NCBI GenBank assembly: GCA_021158375.1
Contig: JAGGUS010000228.1
Coordinates: forward strand, 1 to 14,288
Direction: 5' to 3'
Source: Thermoprotei archaeon
GTDB lineage: Archaea > Thermoproteota > Thermoprotei > QMSL01 > B3-G16
DNA: 14,288 nt
The notes beneath the pieces are model-generated. The model saw nothing but the letters and a program-made list of their open reading frames with translations. It ran no database searches and was not told the origin of the DNA. A program made the position numbers and the translations under genes. Below are positions 6,020-13,498 of the stretch, in pieces. The first letter of the stretch is position 1. Each line of letters starts with the position of its first letter.

Positions 6020-8860
6020 TTACTTAAGAGCAGCAGATACCTCTATTTGGCCTACTCTCAATGGTTTGTATAAGGTACCTCCTCCTCTAAGGAATTTAGT
6101 TGAAAATTCATAATAGAGAAGCCTTAAGGACTGTATTCCCACGGCAAAGCCCTCTATTACAAGGACGATTAGGTTAGAGAATAAGAGACTAGGTATTAAT
6201 CCAATCATACCAGCTAGTTCATGCGCTAAGAGCCCGAATGCCTCATGAGCCATAGCGAAGGCTGCAAGACGCATGTAAGATATCGTATTAGCAGGATATT
6301 CTATTATAAGTTCGACAAGTTCCATTACGCCATGCATTGCTTCACTTAAGTTATGATGTATTATGGCCTTTATGACGCTATAGAGGGGAATGACGATTAA
6401 TATAGTGAGTATAATGCACGTTACTGGCATTAGGCTTGGCGATAGAGCTATGCCCAGATTGTAATTTGCCTTTACTATATTATAAGCTAGGAATACACCA
6501 CTGATGTAGAAAATAATGCCTAATACGCCCTTCCCACTAAATACCGCTTCCGCATAGTTACCTTCAAGTATGTAGTTTATTACACTCATGACTAAGGCAG
6601 ATATAAGTTGTATCACTCCGAATAATAGGGCAATCCCTATTACCTCTAGTGTATTATGAATGGGACTTGGAAGTATAGGTTTACTAATTGGCATAAGGAA
6701 GGATATGCCATATAGGATACCAAATATAGTAGCCGAGAGCCCACAAAGCGTCATTAGTAGTCCAATAGTGCTAATACTTTCTTCACTCATACCTAAGATC
6801 CGTTTCCTAGATTTAAACAAATAAAAGCCTAATGCCGCGATTATTATTCCTAATCCGATATCACCAAACATCACTCCGTACATTATTATGAAGAGTAGTG
6901 TGAACAGGAGTGTTGGATCTAATTCCCAATGGTTAGGAACATCCCTCATTAAAGTAAGTGATATGAGGTATTTTGAAAGGCCTCGCATTCTTAATGCAGT
7001 AGGAGCCGCTTCGTGGGGCTTTGCTTCTCTTATCCCCAAGTAGATTATTCGAGGTACGCGCGTTCTTATCGTCTGTTCGAATTCTTTTATGTACTTATAC
7101 GGAACCCAACCCTCAGCTATGACAACACGTCTCTCTCTAAATATTCTGAGTTCCTTAATTAATGATTGTGCCTTAAGAGAGGCTTCAATTATAGGCTCAT
7201 ATGATAAGATGAACTCAGCAATAGCCAGGTATTCATCAAGAATAGCGATGTACTTGTTCTTTTTACTTAATATTTCATCGAAGGAAAGCAGTTCTAACGA
7301 TTTCATTAAGGAGTTAAGAGCTTCTTCAAGTTTTAGCAACGCACTATCCTTTTGATCTAGTATTCTCTTAAGTATTAAGTGGAGCTTCCTCTTAGGGGCA
7401 GTACGAGCTACTATTTTGCGCATCTTTATTCGAGATGCTCTCTCCAAGAGATTCTTTAGCCTGATGTCTTCAAGAGATTGCAGAAATCTTTGTAGGTCAT
7501 CTAGATCTTTAACTCTAAGGGTTAGGAATAATATTAGATTCACTATCTTAGCATGCACTTGGTTTATACGCGAAGTTAGTTTTCTAATCACTAAATCTAT
7601 ACTATCCTTGTCTACTTTGATCGATTGAATGCCTAGCTTGCTTGCCATACTATCTAGGGATGTAAAGAGACCTTCCTCATCGCAAACCACAAGTAACTCC
7701 TTTTCAGAAAGACTAATACCCATTACGCCTTTAGACTCGGATCTAACCTGAGATCTCAACATGTTCTTGAGAATTTCTAGCGCCTCAGAGCCTTCATGCG
7801 GGCTAGAATAAAGCTTACATGCGATTGCTTCTTTTTGAGAGGTTATCTTACCCTTAATAAGCATTAGTTCTTCTAGCTCTCTAGTCAATAGCCTAAGTTT
7901 ATCCTTTAGATTTTTATATGGAGGAACCCTATCGAGTATACTTAGTAAGATGTTAACATTATCATAAGCTTTAATGAAGCTCATTATAGAGGTTACCAGT
8001 TCACGAGGTATGTTAAACTTTGTGAGAAGTTCAAATGCATTTTTCTTAATTATTCTTTCTGAAAGAATTAACGCAGATAGGGAGGCTAATAGCGATGTGG
8101 CCTTATTAACCGATTGATGTACCTCTTGACAAGCCTTATAGGACTCCTCAAGAAGCCCTATCCTAGAAGCGCGTTCGTACTCAAAAGCATCTTGTAGTAG
8201 ATGAGTAACTTCTACTAGAGTATCATAAGCCTTCTCCTTTAAATTCTCGATCTCATGCTCGAGTCTGCTAAGGACACGGTTCGTATCATTATAGAACCAA
8301 GATGGGACTTCCCATCTTCTAATCTTGAACTTTGATAGTATACTATCAACTATATTCTGTTTCGCTCTTTCATAGGCAAGCAAAAGTGCACTTACTTCAC
8401 GATTAAGATTAAGAGTCTGAACAAGTATACCCTGCCTATTTAACTCCATAGTGATACTATCGAGTATATCATTAGATACTATGAGCCAGTCTAACTTTAT
8501 GACTTTTACTTCACGGAAGACCTTTGGGGAAAGACCCATTTCAGACAGCTTGGCAATAAAATCCTTAAGCAGAAGAAATCTATCATGACGAAGTTTAATC
8601 TCCTTGAGAGATGATAGTAGAGGATCATCCTCTCTAAGAAAACGCTTAACAGTATCTAGTGCCTCATCGAGATTTAACTGAGAGATCGCAATACGTTGTT
8701 CAAGGATCTTCTGGAGAATAGGAGGTAAAGATATGGATAGTTCAGCATAATGAGTACTCAGATGAACTTCTCCGAATATGGCTAGAGCATCAACTAAGTC
8801 TAACTCATGTTCTATGGGAACGATAATCCTGAAGTGTGACATCCTTTCAGGTCTTAACAT
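6020..8860 (-). CDS. atpI: A1Ao ATP synthase stator membrane subunit I (enlarged)
   Basis: Subunit I (V-ATPase a) provides the ion half-channels against the K ring and anchors the peripheral stalks. The membrane part (about 648-915) has roughly eight hydrophobic segments and the family landmarks: GWVP (584-587), LDPTLLFTLLFIIMYGVMFG running into DIGLG (647-671), SYMRLAAFAMAHEAFG with the essential arginine R864, and EGFAVGIQSLRLLYYEF (903-919), ending GGGTLYKPL. The cytoplasmic part spans about 640 residues of charged, largely helical sequence, so the 946-residue total exceeds the 620-700 usual for the family; see the finding. M1 is chosen because MLRPERMSHFRI fits the usual N-terminus. However, the TATA box at 8878-8886 predicts a start near 8855, which would favour M7 at 8842. 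It precedes atpK and diverges from atpF. Confidence 0.95.
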   Translation of the reverse strand: MLRPERMSHFRIIVPIEHELDLVDALAIFGEVHLSTHYAELSISLPPILQKILEQRIAISQLNLDEALDTVKRFLREDDPLLSSLKEIKLRHDRFLLLKDFIAKLSEMGLSPKVFREVKVIKLDWLIVSNDILDSITMELNRQGILVQTLNLNREVSALLLAYERAKQNIVDSILSKFKIRRWEVPSWFYNDTNRVLSRLEHEIENLKEKAYDTLVEVTHLLQDAFEYERASRIGLLEESYKACQEVHQSVNKATSLLASLSALILSERIIKKNAFELLTKFNIPRELVTSIMSFIKAYDNVNILLSILDRVPPYKNLKDKLRLLTRELEELMLIKGKITSQKEAIACKLYSSPHEGSEALEILKNMLRSQVRSESKGVMGISLSEKELLVVCDEEGLFTSLDSMASKLGIQSIKVDKDSIDLVIRKLTSRINQVHAKIVNLILFLTLRVKDLDDLQRFLQSLEDIRLKNLLERASRIKMRKIVARTAPKRKLHLILKRILDQKDSALLKLEEALNSLMKSLELLSFDEILSKKNKYIAILDEYLAIAEFILSYEPIIEASLKAQSLIKELRIFRERRVVIAEGWVPYKYIKEFEQTIRTRVPRIIYLGIREAKPHEAAPTALRMRGLSKYLISLTLMRDVPNHWELDPTLLFTLLFIIMYGVMFGDIGLGIIIAALGFYLFKSRKRILGMSEESISTIGLLMTLCGLSATIFGILYGISFLMPISKPILPSPIHNTLEVIGIALLFGVIQLISALVMSVINYILEGNYAEAVFSGKGVLGIIFYISGVFLAYNIVKANYNLGIALSPSLMPVTCIILTILIVIPLYSVIKAIIHHNLSEAMHGVMELVELIIEYPANTISYMRLAAFAMAHEAFGLLAHELAGMIGLIPSLLFSNLIVLVIEGFAVGIQSLRLLYYEFSTKFLRGGGTLYKPLRVGQIEVSAALK

Positions 8861-8938
8861 TTAATGAAACCCTATACCTTTATAATATGGGGGTAATTTA
8901 AGTTTTAGTCAATATTATATTATAAGGAGGAATTTACA
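8861..8938. promoter_or_regulatory. Divergent promoter region atpI / atpF-H-E
   Basis: These 78 very AT-rich bases serve two opposing units. Toward atpI, ATTATAAAG (8878-8886, minus strand) is a clear TATA box implying little or no leader. Toward atpF, the block AATATTATATTATAA (8910-8924) and TTAAGTTT upstream are TATA candidates. AAGGAGG (8924-8930), eight bases before the atpF ATG, is a strong Shine-Dalgarno site. Shared control of both arms from this spacer is an inference. Confidence 0.55.
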
Positions 8939-9274
8939 ATGCGCATTAATATAGTAGCGATAGGATGTAGCAGATCAATTGAGGCACTTAGAATAATAGG
9001 AGCAGATGTGCACCTAGTAAAAAAAGATGAGCTAGAAGAGGATTACAGGAAAGCAGAAGTCGTAGATGCTATACTAAGGTCTAGAATGGTTATAATAGAG
9101 GATGATATATATGTTATCATAAAGGATTTATTAAGGCATGTGTTGGAAAAAATAAGGGAACCACCACTAATAGTAGTAGTACCAGACCTAGGAGAGAAAA
9201 GAACCACAAGACTTGAAGAATTACATAAACTAATATCAAAAGCTGTAGGGGTTGAGCTAAAATGGAAGAAATAG
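8939..9274 (+). CDS. atpF: A1Ao ATP synthase shaft subunit F
   Basis: Subunit F binds the D shaft and modulates coupling in A-type ATPases. The 111-residue protein has the expected small alpha/beta Rossmann-like layout: a first beta strand (MRINIVAIGC), SRSIEALRIIGADVHLV as the helix and return strand, RSRMVIIEDDIYVIIKDL, and the late PLIVVVPDLG strand followed by a basic segment (KRTTRLEELHKLISKAVGVE). Family members typically have a G-F-R-L-AG pattern where this one has EALRIIGAD, so it is a diverged member, but length, layout and neighbours make the call secure. ATG at 8939 is fixed by AAGGAGG eight bases upstream. Its last 13 bases overlap atpH, indicating translational coupling. Confidence 0.9.
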   Translation: MRINIVAIGCSRSIEALRIIGADVHLVKKDELEEDYRKAEVVDAILRSRMVIIEDDIYVIIKDLLRHVLEKIREPPLIVVVPDLGEKRTTRLEELHKLISKAVGVELKWKK

Positions 9275-9573
9275 ACTTCCTAAGGTTATTGGAAGAGGAG
9301 AGAAAGGCAGAGGAGGTAGTAAGGAGAGCAGAGAATGAAGCGAAAAGAATGATAGATTCTGCTAAGGAAATGGCTAAGAGAATAATAGAGAATGCACTTA
9401 AAATAGATGAAGAAGAGATTGCAAAAGAAGAAGAAAGAAGGGCAAAAGCAGAAATAGTTAAGCTAAGAGAAGAACTCTTCAGAGATGTAGAGCTCTTAAG
9501 GAGAATGGTAGAGGAGAATAAACAGAAGATTTTAGAACATTTAGAGAAAATGGTTTTGGGATTAGGGGATTAA
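9262..9573 (+). CDS. atpH: A1Ao ATP synthase peripheral-stalk subunit H (G)
   Basis: This is a 103-residue, almost entirely charged alpha-helical protein rich in E, K, R and A with long heptad/hendecad-like repeats (EERKAEEVVRRAENEAKRMI, ENALKIDEEEIAKEEERRAK). This is the pattern of subunit H, which forms a right-handed coiled coil with E as the peripheral stalk linking the A1 head to subunit I. Composition alone would not identify it; the position between atpF and atpE and the length decide the call. The ATG at 9262 overlaps the end of atpF by 13 bases, and the stop at 9571-9573 is one base before the atpE ATG. Confidence 0.82.
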   Translation: MEEIDFLRLLEEERKAEEVVRRAENEAKRMIDSAKEMAKRIIENALKIDEEEIAKEEERRAKAEIVKLREELFRDVELLRRMVEENKQKILEHLEKMVLGLGD

Positions 9574-9574
9574 A

Positions 9575-10210
9575 ATGAGCGTAAAAGATGTCGTCAAGGT
9601 ACTTTCCGAGGAGATAAGAAAAGCAGCAGAAGAAGAAGCAAGAAAAGTAATAGAAAATGCGAAGAGAGAAGTGGAAATTATAATAGAGAATGCAAAGAGA
9701 AGAGCAGAAGAGTTAAGAAGACAGAAAATAGCCCAAGTTACTAAGGAGATAAGGCAAAAGCTTCTCAAGGAATATGCACAAATTAAGATAGAACTGAAGA
9801 AGGAGTATTTACTGAAGAAGAATGAGATTTTCAATAATATATTAAGGGAGCTACGAGAAAAACTACAAAAAAGAAGTCTAGAAAGGGATGAAGTATATGT
9901 TAAAGGACTTAGAAACCTTATAGAGGAGGCACTACTTAATGTAGATAGTGACGACGTGGTTTTATATGTCTTGCCTAAGGATCAAGAGATAGTAAGGGAG
10001 ATGCTACCGAACATAATAAAGGAAGTAGAAAAGAAGAAGAGGAGAAAGATAAGGATAAAAATTGCAGATCTTAAGGGCAATTACATAGGGGGAATCATAG
10101 TACAAAGTGTGGATGGGAGAGAGTATTATAATAACACACTAGATTCAAGAGTGAGATTAATTGAGGAGGAATTATTCAAGATAGTCATTAGCATAGTACA
10201 GAAGAAGTAA
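9575..10210 (+). CDS. atpE: A1Ao ATP synthase peripheral-stalk subunit E
   Basis: Subunit E is the long partner of H in the peripheral stalk; its C-terminal domain caps the A3B3 head. Residues 1-95 are a coiled coil with repeated blocks (ARKVIENAKREVEIIIENAK). From about 105 a mixed alpha/beta domain follows, with GLRNLIEEALLNVDSDDVVLY and the characteristic GNYIGGIIVQSVDGREYYNN, then TLDSRVRLIEEELFKIVISI. The C-terminal G-G-(V/I)-x-x-x-x-G block followed by N-T-L-x-x-R is diagnostic of the family. The 211-residue length is typical. ATG at 9575 has GGGGAT close upstream. It is the last gene of the F-H-E operon. Confidence 0.95.
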   Translation: MSVKDVVKVLSEEIRKAAEEEARKVIENAKREVEIIIENAKRRAEELRRQKIAQVTKEIRQKLLKEYAQIKIELKKEYLLKKNEIFNNILRELREKLQKRSLERDEVYVKGLRNLIEEALLNVDSDDVVLYVLPKDQEIVREMLPNIIKEVEKKKRRKIRIKIADLKGNYIGGIIVQSVDGREYYNNTLDSRVRLIEEELFKIVISIVQKK

Positions 10211-10251
10211 GCAATTGTTTCGTTTGCATCTCCTAATCACTTAAGGATTTT

Positions 10252-10269
10252 GTTATTAGTTATAATAAC
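10252..10269 (+). terminator. Possible stem-loop end of the atpFHE transcript
   Basis: GTTATT (10252-10257) can pair with AATAAC (10264-10269) around a six-base loop, about 40 bases past the atpE stop and directly after a short T run (ATTTTG). Together with the T-rich stretch at 10216-10225, this is a plausible transcript end. The stem is A+T-rich and weak for a thermophile, so it is only a candidate. Confidence 0.25.
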
Positions 10270-10283
10270 GCACTTAGCGATGA

Positions 10284-10512
10284 TATAATAAGTTACCGTT
10301 CACTAGAGAACAGGCACGTGATCAGCTTACTAGCTTAAGAAAGGAGATGTATTACTGGAGGTTAAGGATGAGATATTGAAAGAGGGCTTTTTGGATAGAG
10401 GATTAAAAATATATCTCACTTGATAATTACGAAGAAAGGTAGCTCATCAAAAGGGCATAGAAGTGAAGTAGAAAGAGTAGAGGTGATGAATGAATATGGA
10501 GAGCGGACATAA
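10284..10512 (+). pseudogene. Protein-like fragments in three frames, possible decayed gene
   Basis: The 279-base gap before the CLC gene contains abutting open fragments that look protein-like. Frame one (after a TGA at 10281) includes KLPFTREQARDQLTSLRKE. The next frame (10334-10423) reads KKGDVLLEVKDEILKEGFLD and RGLKIYLT. The third (10420-10512) reads IITKKGSSSKGHRSEVERVE and VMNEYGERT, running over the CLC start. The two junctions fall at an A/G run (10338-10346) and at CACTTGATAATT, each shifting by the same single-base step. Joined, they would give roughly 75 residues. I do not recognise a family. It may be a frameshifted gene remnant, base-calling errors, or coincidence; no fragment has its own good start site. 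Confidence 0.3.
10403..10414 (+). promoter_or_regulatory. Possible TATA box for the CLC gene
   Basis: TTAAAAATATAT at 10403-10414 predicts transcription start near 10435. That gives a leader of about 55 bases carrying GAGGTGAT (10480-10487) as ribosome site. It overlaps the fragments of the possible decayed gene, so the promoter would be embedded in former coding sequence. Confidence 0.3.
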
Positions 10513-12301
10513 CTCTCAGTATCTTAAAGACATACTAATAATGGCCATTGCAATAGGCATAATTTCAGGAATAGGTGCTATAATTTTTCATGAAATGTTG
10601 GATATATTTATGAAATACTTCCTTGAAATGCCAGCAGGATACTATGTGCCGAAACCCTCAGGATGGCACCTACCACCACCACCCAAGAGACCATGGATGA
10701 TACCAATAATAACTACGCTTGGTGGATTGTTGACGGGGTTCATAGTATTTAAATTTGCACCTGAAGCGAAAGGTCATGGTACAGATGCAGCAATTGCAGC
10801 TTTTCATAGGCATGCGGGTAAAGTAAGGACTAGAATACCGCTGATAAAGATGATTGCATCGTCAATAACTATAGGGTCTGGAGGTAGTGCTGGAAGGGAA
10901 GGGCCTATGGCACAGATAAGCGCAGGATTTGGTTCGTTGTTCGCAAGACTAATGAAGTGGGGTACATATTATAGGAGACTTGTACTGGCCGTGGGAGTTG
11001 GTTCAGGAATAGGAACAATATTTAAGGCACCATTAGGAGGTGCATTATTCGGCGCTGAAGTACTATATCATAGAGACTATGAAGTAGAGGCCATAATACC
11101 AGCGCTTATGGCTTCAGTGATAGGCTATGGAATATTTTGCATATATAGCGGCTGGAATCATGTATTTGCATTGCCGCAAGTCTCATTTCATTATCCTCCA
11201 GAATTACTTTGTTACGCAGTTTTGGGAGTAGTATGTGGTTTAGTGGGAATACTGTATGTTAAGATATTTTACTCCATGGAAAGGCTATTTAACAAATTAC
11301 GTTTATTACCTCACTTTAAACCCGCAATAGGCGGATTGGCAGTTGGGATAATAGGAATGATATTCCCTCAAGTTCTTGAGATGGGATATGGATGGATAGT
11401 GGGTTTAGCGCATAATGAAATACCAGTGATGCATTGGAATGGAAAATGGATATACCCTAAGACATGGATAGAGCTCGTAATATGTCTCTTCGTATTAGCT
11501 ACATTGAAGATTGTGGTTACAGCGTTTACGATAAGTTCAGGTGGAAGCGGTGGCGTCTTCGCCCCAGGACTCGTAATTGGAGCATTTACGGGTGCAGCAG
11601 TAGGCAATATATTCATCAACTTATTCCCAGAACTAATCTCTAATAGAGAGGAATTCATAGCCTCAGCCATAGTTATTGGAATGATGGCACTCTTTGGAGG
11701 TATCTCAAAGGCACCAGTAGCAACATTAATAATGGTATCAGAGATGACGGGAGAATATGAGATGATGGCTCCTGCAGCATTAGCTATCGCTATTTCATAT
11801 ATATTAACAGGAAAGATTAGCATATATGCAGAACAAGTACCATCAAGAGTGTATTCGCCAGCTCACATAAAGGAGTATAGCATTGACATACTTGAAACAC
11901 TGCTAGTTAGCGAGGTAATGGATAGGGAAGTAGAGTACGTCTTGCCAGATATGACAGTTAGAGAAGCAATGGATAGGATACTAAAGGCCAAACATAGAGG
12001 GCTTCCAGTAATTAAGGATGGAAAACTAGTAGGCTTTGTGGCATTTGAGGACATATTACAAATACCAGAGGGTATGAGAAAGAAGATTAAGGTTAAGGAT
12101 ATTATGAAGAAGAAAGTTATTAGGGCATATCCAGATGAAACGTTAGCATCAGTATTAAGGAAGCTAGTCAGATATAATATAGGACAAATGCCAGTAGTTG
12201 ATCCAAATGAAAAGGATAGAGTCATAGGCATAATTAGCAGAGAGAATATAGTCAAAGCGCATGACAAGGTTTTAAGCCAGCTAAAAGAAGGGACTAGTTA
12301 A
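10490..12301 (+). CDS. CLC-family chloride channel/transporter with tandem CBS domains
   Basis: This is a membrane CLC protein of 603 residues, moving chloride or a related anion, possibly in exchange for protons. The membrane domain (about 10-445) contains the gating-glutamate motif GSGGSAGREGP (129-139, E137), PLGGALFGAEVL (181-192), and the anion-site block SSGGSGGVFAPGLVIGAFTG (349-368). The usual GSGIP segment is replaced by GHGTD (95-99). ISKAPVATLIMVSEMTGEYE (405-424) fits helices O-P. Two CBS domains follow (about 475-525 with GLPVIKDGKLVGFVAFEDI, and 535-590 with GQMPVVDPNEKDRVIGIISR), a nucleotide-sensing module. The ATG at 10496 (residue 3) is better spaced from GAGGTGAT than the ATG at 10490; both are possible. 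Whether it is channel or antiporter cannot be decided here. It has no operon partner. Confidence 0.93.
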   Translation: MNMESGHNSQYLKDILIMAIAIGIISGIGAIIFHEMLDIFMKYFLEMPAGYYVPKPSGWHLPPPPKRPWMIPIITTLGGLLTGFIVFKFAPEAKGHGTDAAIAAFHRHAGKVRTRIPLIKMIASSITIGSGGSAGREGPMAQISAGFGSLFARLMKWGTYYRRLVLAVGVGSGIGTIFKAPLGGALFGAEVLYHRDYEVEAIIPALMASVIGYGIFCIYSGWNHVFALPQVSFHYPPELLCYAVLGVVCGLVGILYVKIFYSMERLFNKLRLLPHFKPAIGGLAVGIIGMIFPQVLEMGYGWIVGLAHNEIPVMHWNGKWIYPKTWIELVICLFVLATLKIVVTAFTISSGGSGGVFAPGLVIGAFTGAAVGNIFINLFPELISNREEFIASAIVIGMMALFGGISKAPVATLIMVSEMTGEYEMMAPAALAIAISYILTGKISIYAEQVPSRVYSPAHIKEYSIDILETLLVSEVMDREVEYVLPDMTVREAMDRILKAKHRGLPVIKDGKLVGFVAFEDILQIPEGMRKKIKVKDIMKKKVIRAYPDETLASVLRKLVRYNIGQMPVVDPNEKDRVIGIISRENIVKAHDKVLSQLKEGTS

Positions 12302-12471
12302 TTCTCATTAATTCCAGATTTTGATCATGGAGAAGTAGTATAGTAGGAGTAATACAATCATAAAGTTTTCAATGACTATTATACCAGAGCTGATAATCTA
12401 AGATGATCAATAAGTTCAGAAAAATCAAGTCAAAATATCAGGGAAATTTTATCAAGGGGATTATTCTTTAG

Positions 12472-12513
12472 AAAATATATGGCTATATAGATCAATATAG
12501 TCTATAGAGGTGA
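12472..12513 (+). promoter_or_regulatory. Promoter and ribosome site of the MgtC/DUF4010 gene
   Basis: AAAATATAT (12472-12480) is a good TATA box, predicting a start near 12503. GAGGTGA (12507-12513) then sits five bases before TTG at 12519, which favours that TTG over the GTG at 12510 that overlaps the ribosome site itself. The preceding spacer (12302-12471) is AT-rich and shows no gene or convincing RNA motif. Confidence 0.45.
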
Positions 12514-12518
12514 GGCGG

Positions 12519-13421
12519 TTGCCAGAACTGGAACTTACAAGTTATGAACTTTTGTTTAGATTTGTAGTAGGCTTTACGGCAGCCGCCCTTATAGGTCTTG
12601 AAAGGGAGAAATATAGAGTAAATAAAGGTAAGGACAATAGGAAAGCATGGATAAGCGCTCCAGGAGTAAGGAGTTTTGGCCTAATAGGACTCATGGGTAC
12701 TTTTACAACAATAATACCATTAATGATGAACTATGAGTATCTCTGCATTCCACTATCAATAATTTTCATGGTCATTTCAGTGATAATAATAGGATCATAT
12801 ACGCTTTATAGGTTCGTAGTTCTAAAAGAGAGCGGGATTACTACGTCTATAGCGTTAGGAATAGCGTATGCTACTGGGATTATGTCGGGAGCAGGATTTC
12901 TACTTGAGGCGGTGGCGATAGCAGTACTCACTACATTAGTTTTAGCCGTTAAGGTGTATATTGAGAAGATATTAAGGGGCGTAACGTATAAGGAATTGAT
13001 TTCAGCTTTAGAGATAGGAGTATTAGCGTTCTTAATAGGGCCGTTTGTCCCTCGGGGATATGATCCCTTATTTCATATAATAAACTTAAGGATGTTATAT
13101 CTCTTTTTAGTCATAATACTCACTATATCGTATATCAGCTACATGTTATTGAAGGCAGTAGGGCCTAACTTCATAGAATACGTAGCCGTCTTGGGGGGTC
13201 TAGTACATAGTGAAGCTACTACGGTAACGATAGTGAATCTTTATAATAAGAAGTGCATAGGAGGCACTACGGCATTGAGAGCACTTATAGCGATAATTTC
13301 TGCAATGATTTTCAGAAACATGATTTTAGTACTAGCGCTAATAAGTAGTATTGTAAGGGGCAGAATAGATTTTGATGTTTATTGGAAAGTTTCATTTAAG
13401 TTCATTGTTAAGTCCTTTTAG
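12519..13421 (+). CDS. MgtC/DUF4010 membrane protein, N-terminal part of a split gene
   Basis: This is a polytopic membrane protein of about 300 residues. Counting from the GTG at 12510, residues 12-155 match the MgtC/SapB family: ELLFRFVVGFTAAALIGLER, RSFGLIGLMG (54-63), and TTSIALGIAYATGIMSGAGF (111-130). MgtC-type proteins are linked to magnesium limitation and stress, but the biochemical role is unclear. From about 160 the first half of a DUF4010-type domain follows (ISALEIGVLAFLIGPFVP, then VLGGLVHSEATTVTIVNL at 227-244). The frame ends at TAG (13419-13421) shortly after FRNMILVLALISSIV, where usual family members, one chain of about 400 residues, continue. The continuation lies at 13629-14111 in the same frame. 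TTG at 12519 is chosen from Shine-Dalgarno spacing; GTG at 12510 is the alternative. Confidence 0.8.
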   Translation: MPELELTSYELLFRFVVGFTAAALIGLEREKYRVNKGKDNRKAWISAPGVRSFGLIGLMGTFTTIIPLMMNYEYLCIPLSIIFMVISVIIIGSYTLYRFVVLKESGITTSIALGIAYATGIMSGAGFLLEAVAIAVLTTLVLAVKVYIEKILRGVTYKELISALEIGVLAFLIGPFVPRGYDPLFHIINLRMLYLFLVIILTISYISYMLLKAVGPNFIEYVAVLGGLVHSEATTVTIVNLYNKKCIGGTTALRALIAIISAMIFRNMILVLALISSIVRGRIDFDVYWKVSFKFIVKSF

Positions 13422-13463
13422 AGCTATTAAGTATGCTGAAGCTGTATATCTGTCTAACCCCAA

Positions 13464-13477
13464 TAAAATTTAAATTT
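13464..13477 (+). promoter_or_regulatory. TATA box driving the structured RNA candidate
   Basis: TAAAATTTAAATTT at 13464-13477, preceded by CCCCAA, resembles an archaeal BRE/TATA element. Its centre near 13472 predicts transcription start at about 13498-13499, almost exactly where the GC-rich folded block begins. That coincidence supports a dedicated RNA transcript. Confidence 0.5.
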
Positions 13478-13498
13478 CAGTAGTCTAATGAGTTTATT

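Noticed and set aside
11368..11823. Long antisense open frames across the CLC gene, such as this 151-codon one on the minus strand
   Set aside because: They lie wholly inside a strongly conserved gene, have no ribosome site or promoter, and encode low-complexity hydrophobic sequence that mirrors membrane-helix codons.
12302..12440. Possible C/D box RNA (CTGA and ATGATCA-like elements near 12390-12410)
   Set aside because: Boxes are degenerate and in poor order, there is no terminal stem, and base composition is as AT-rich as the surroundings.
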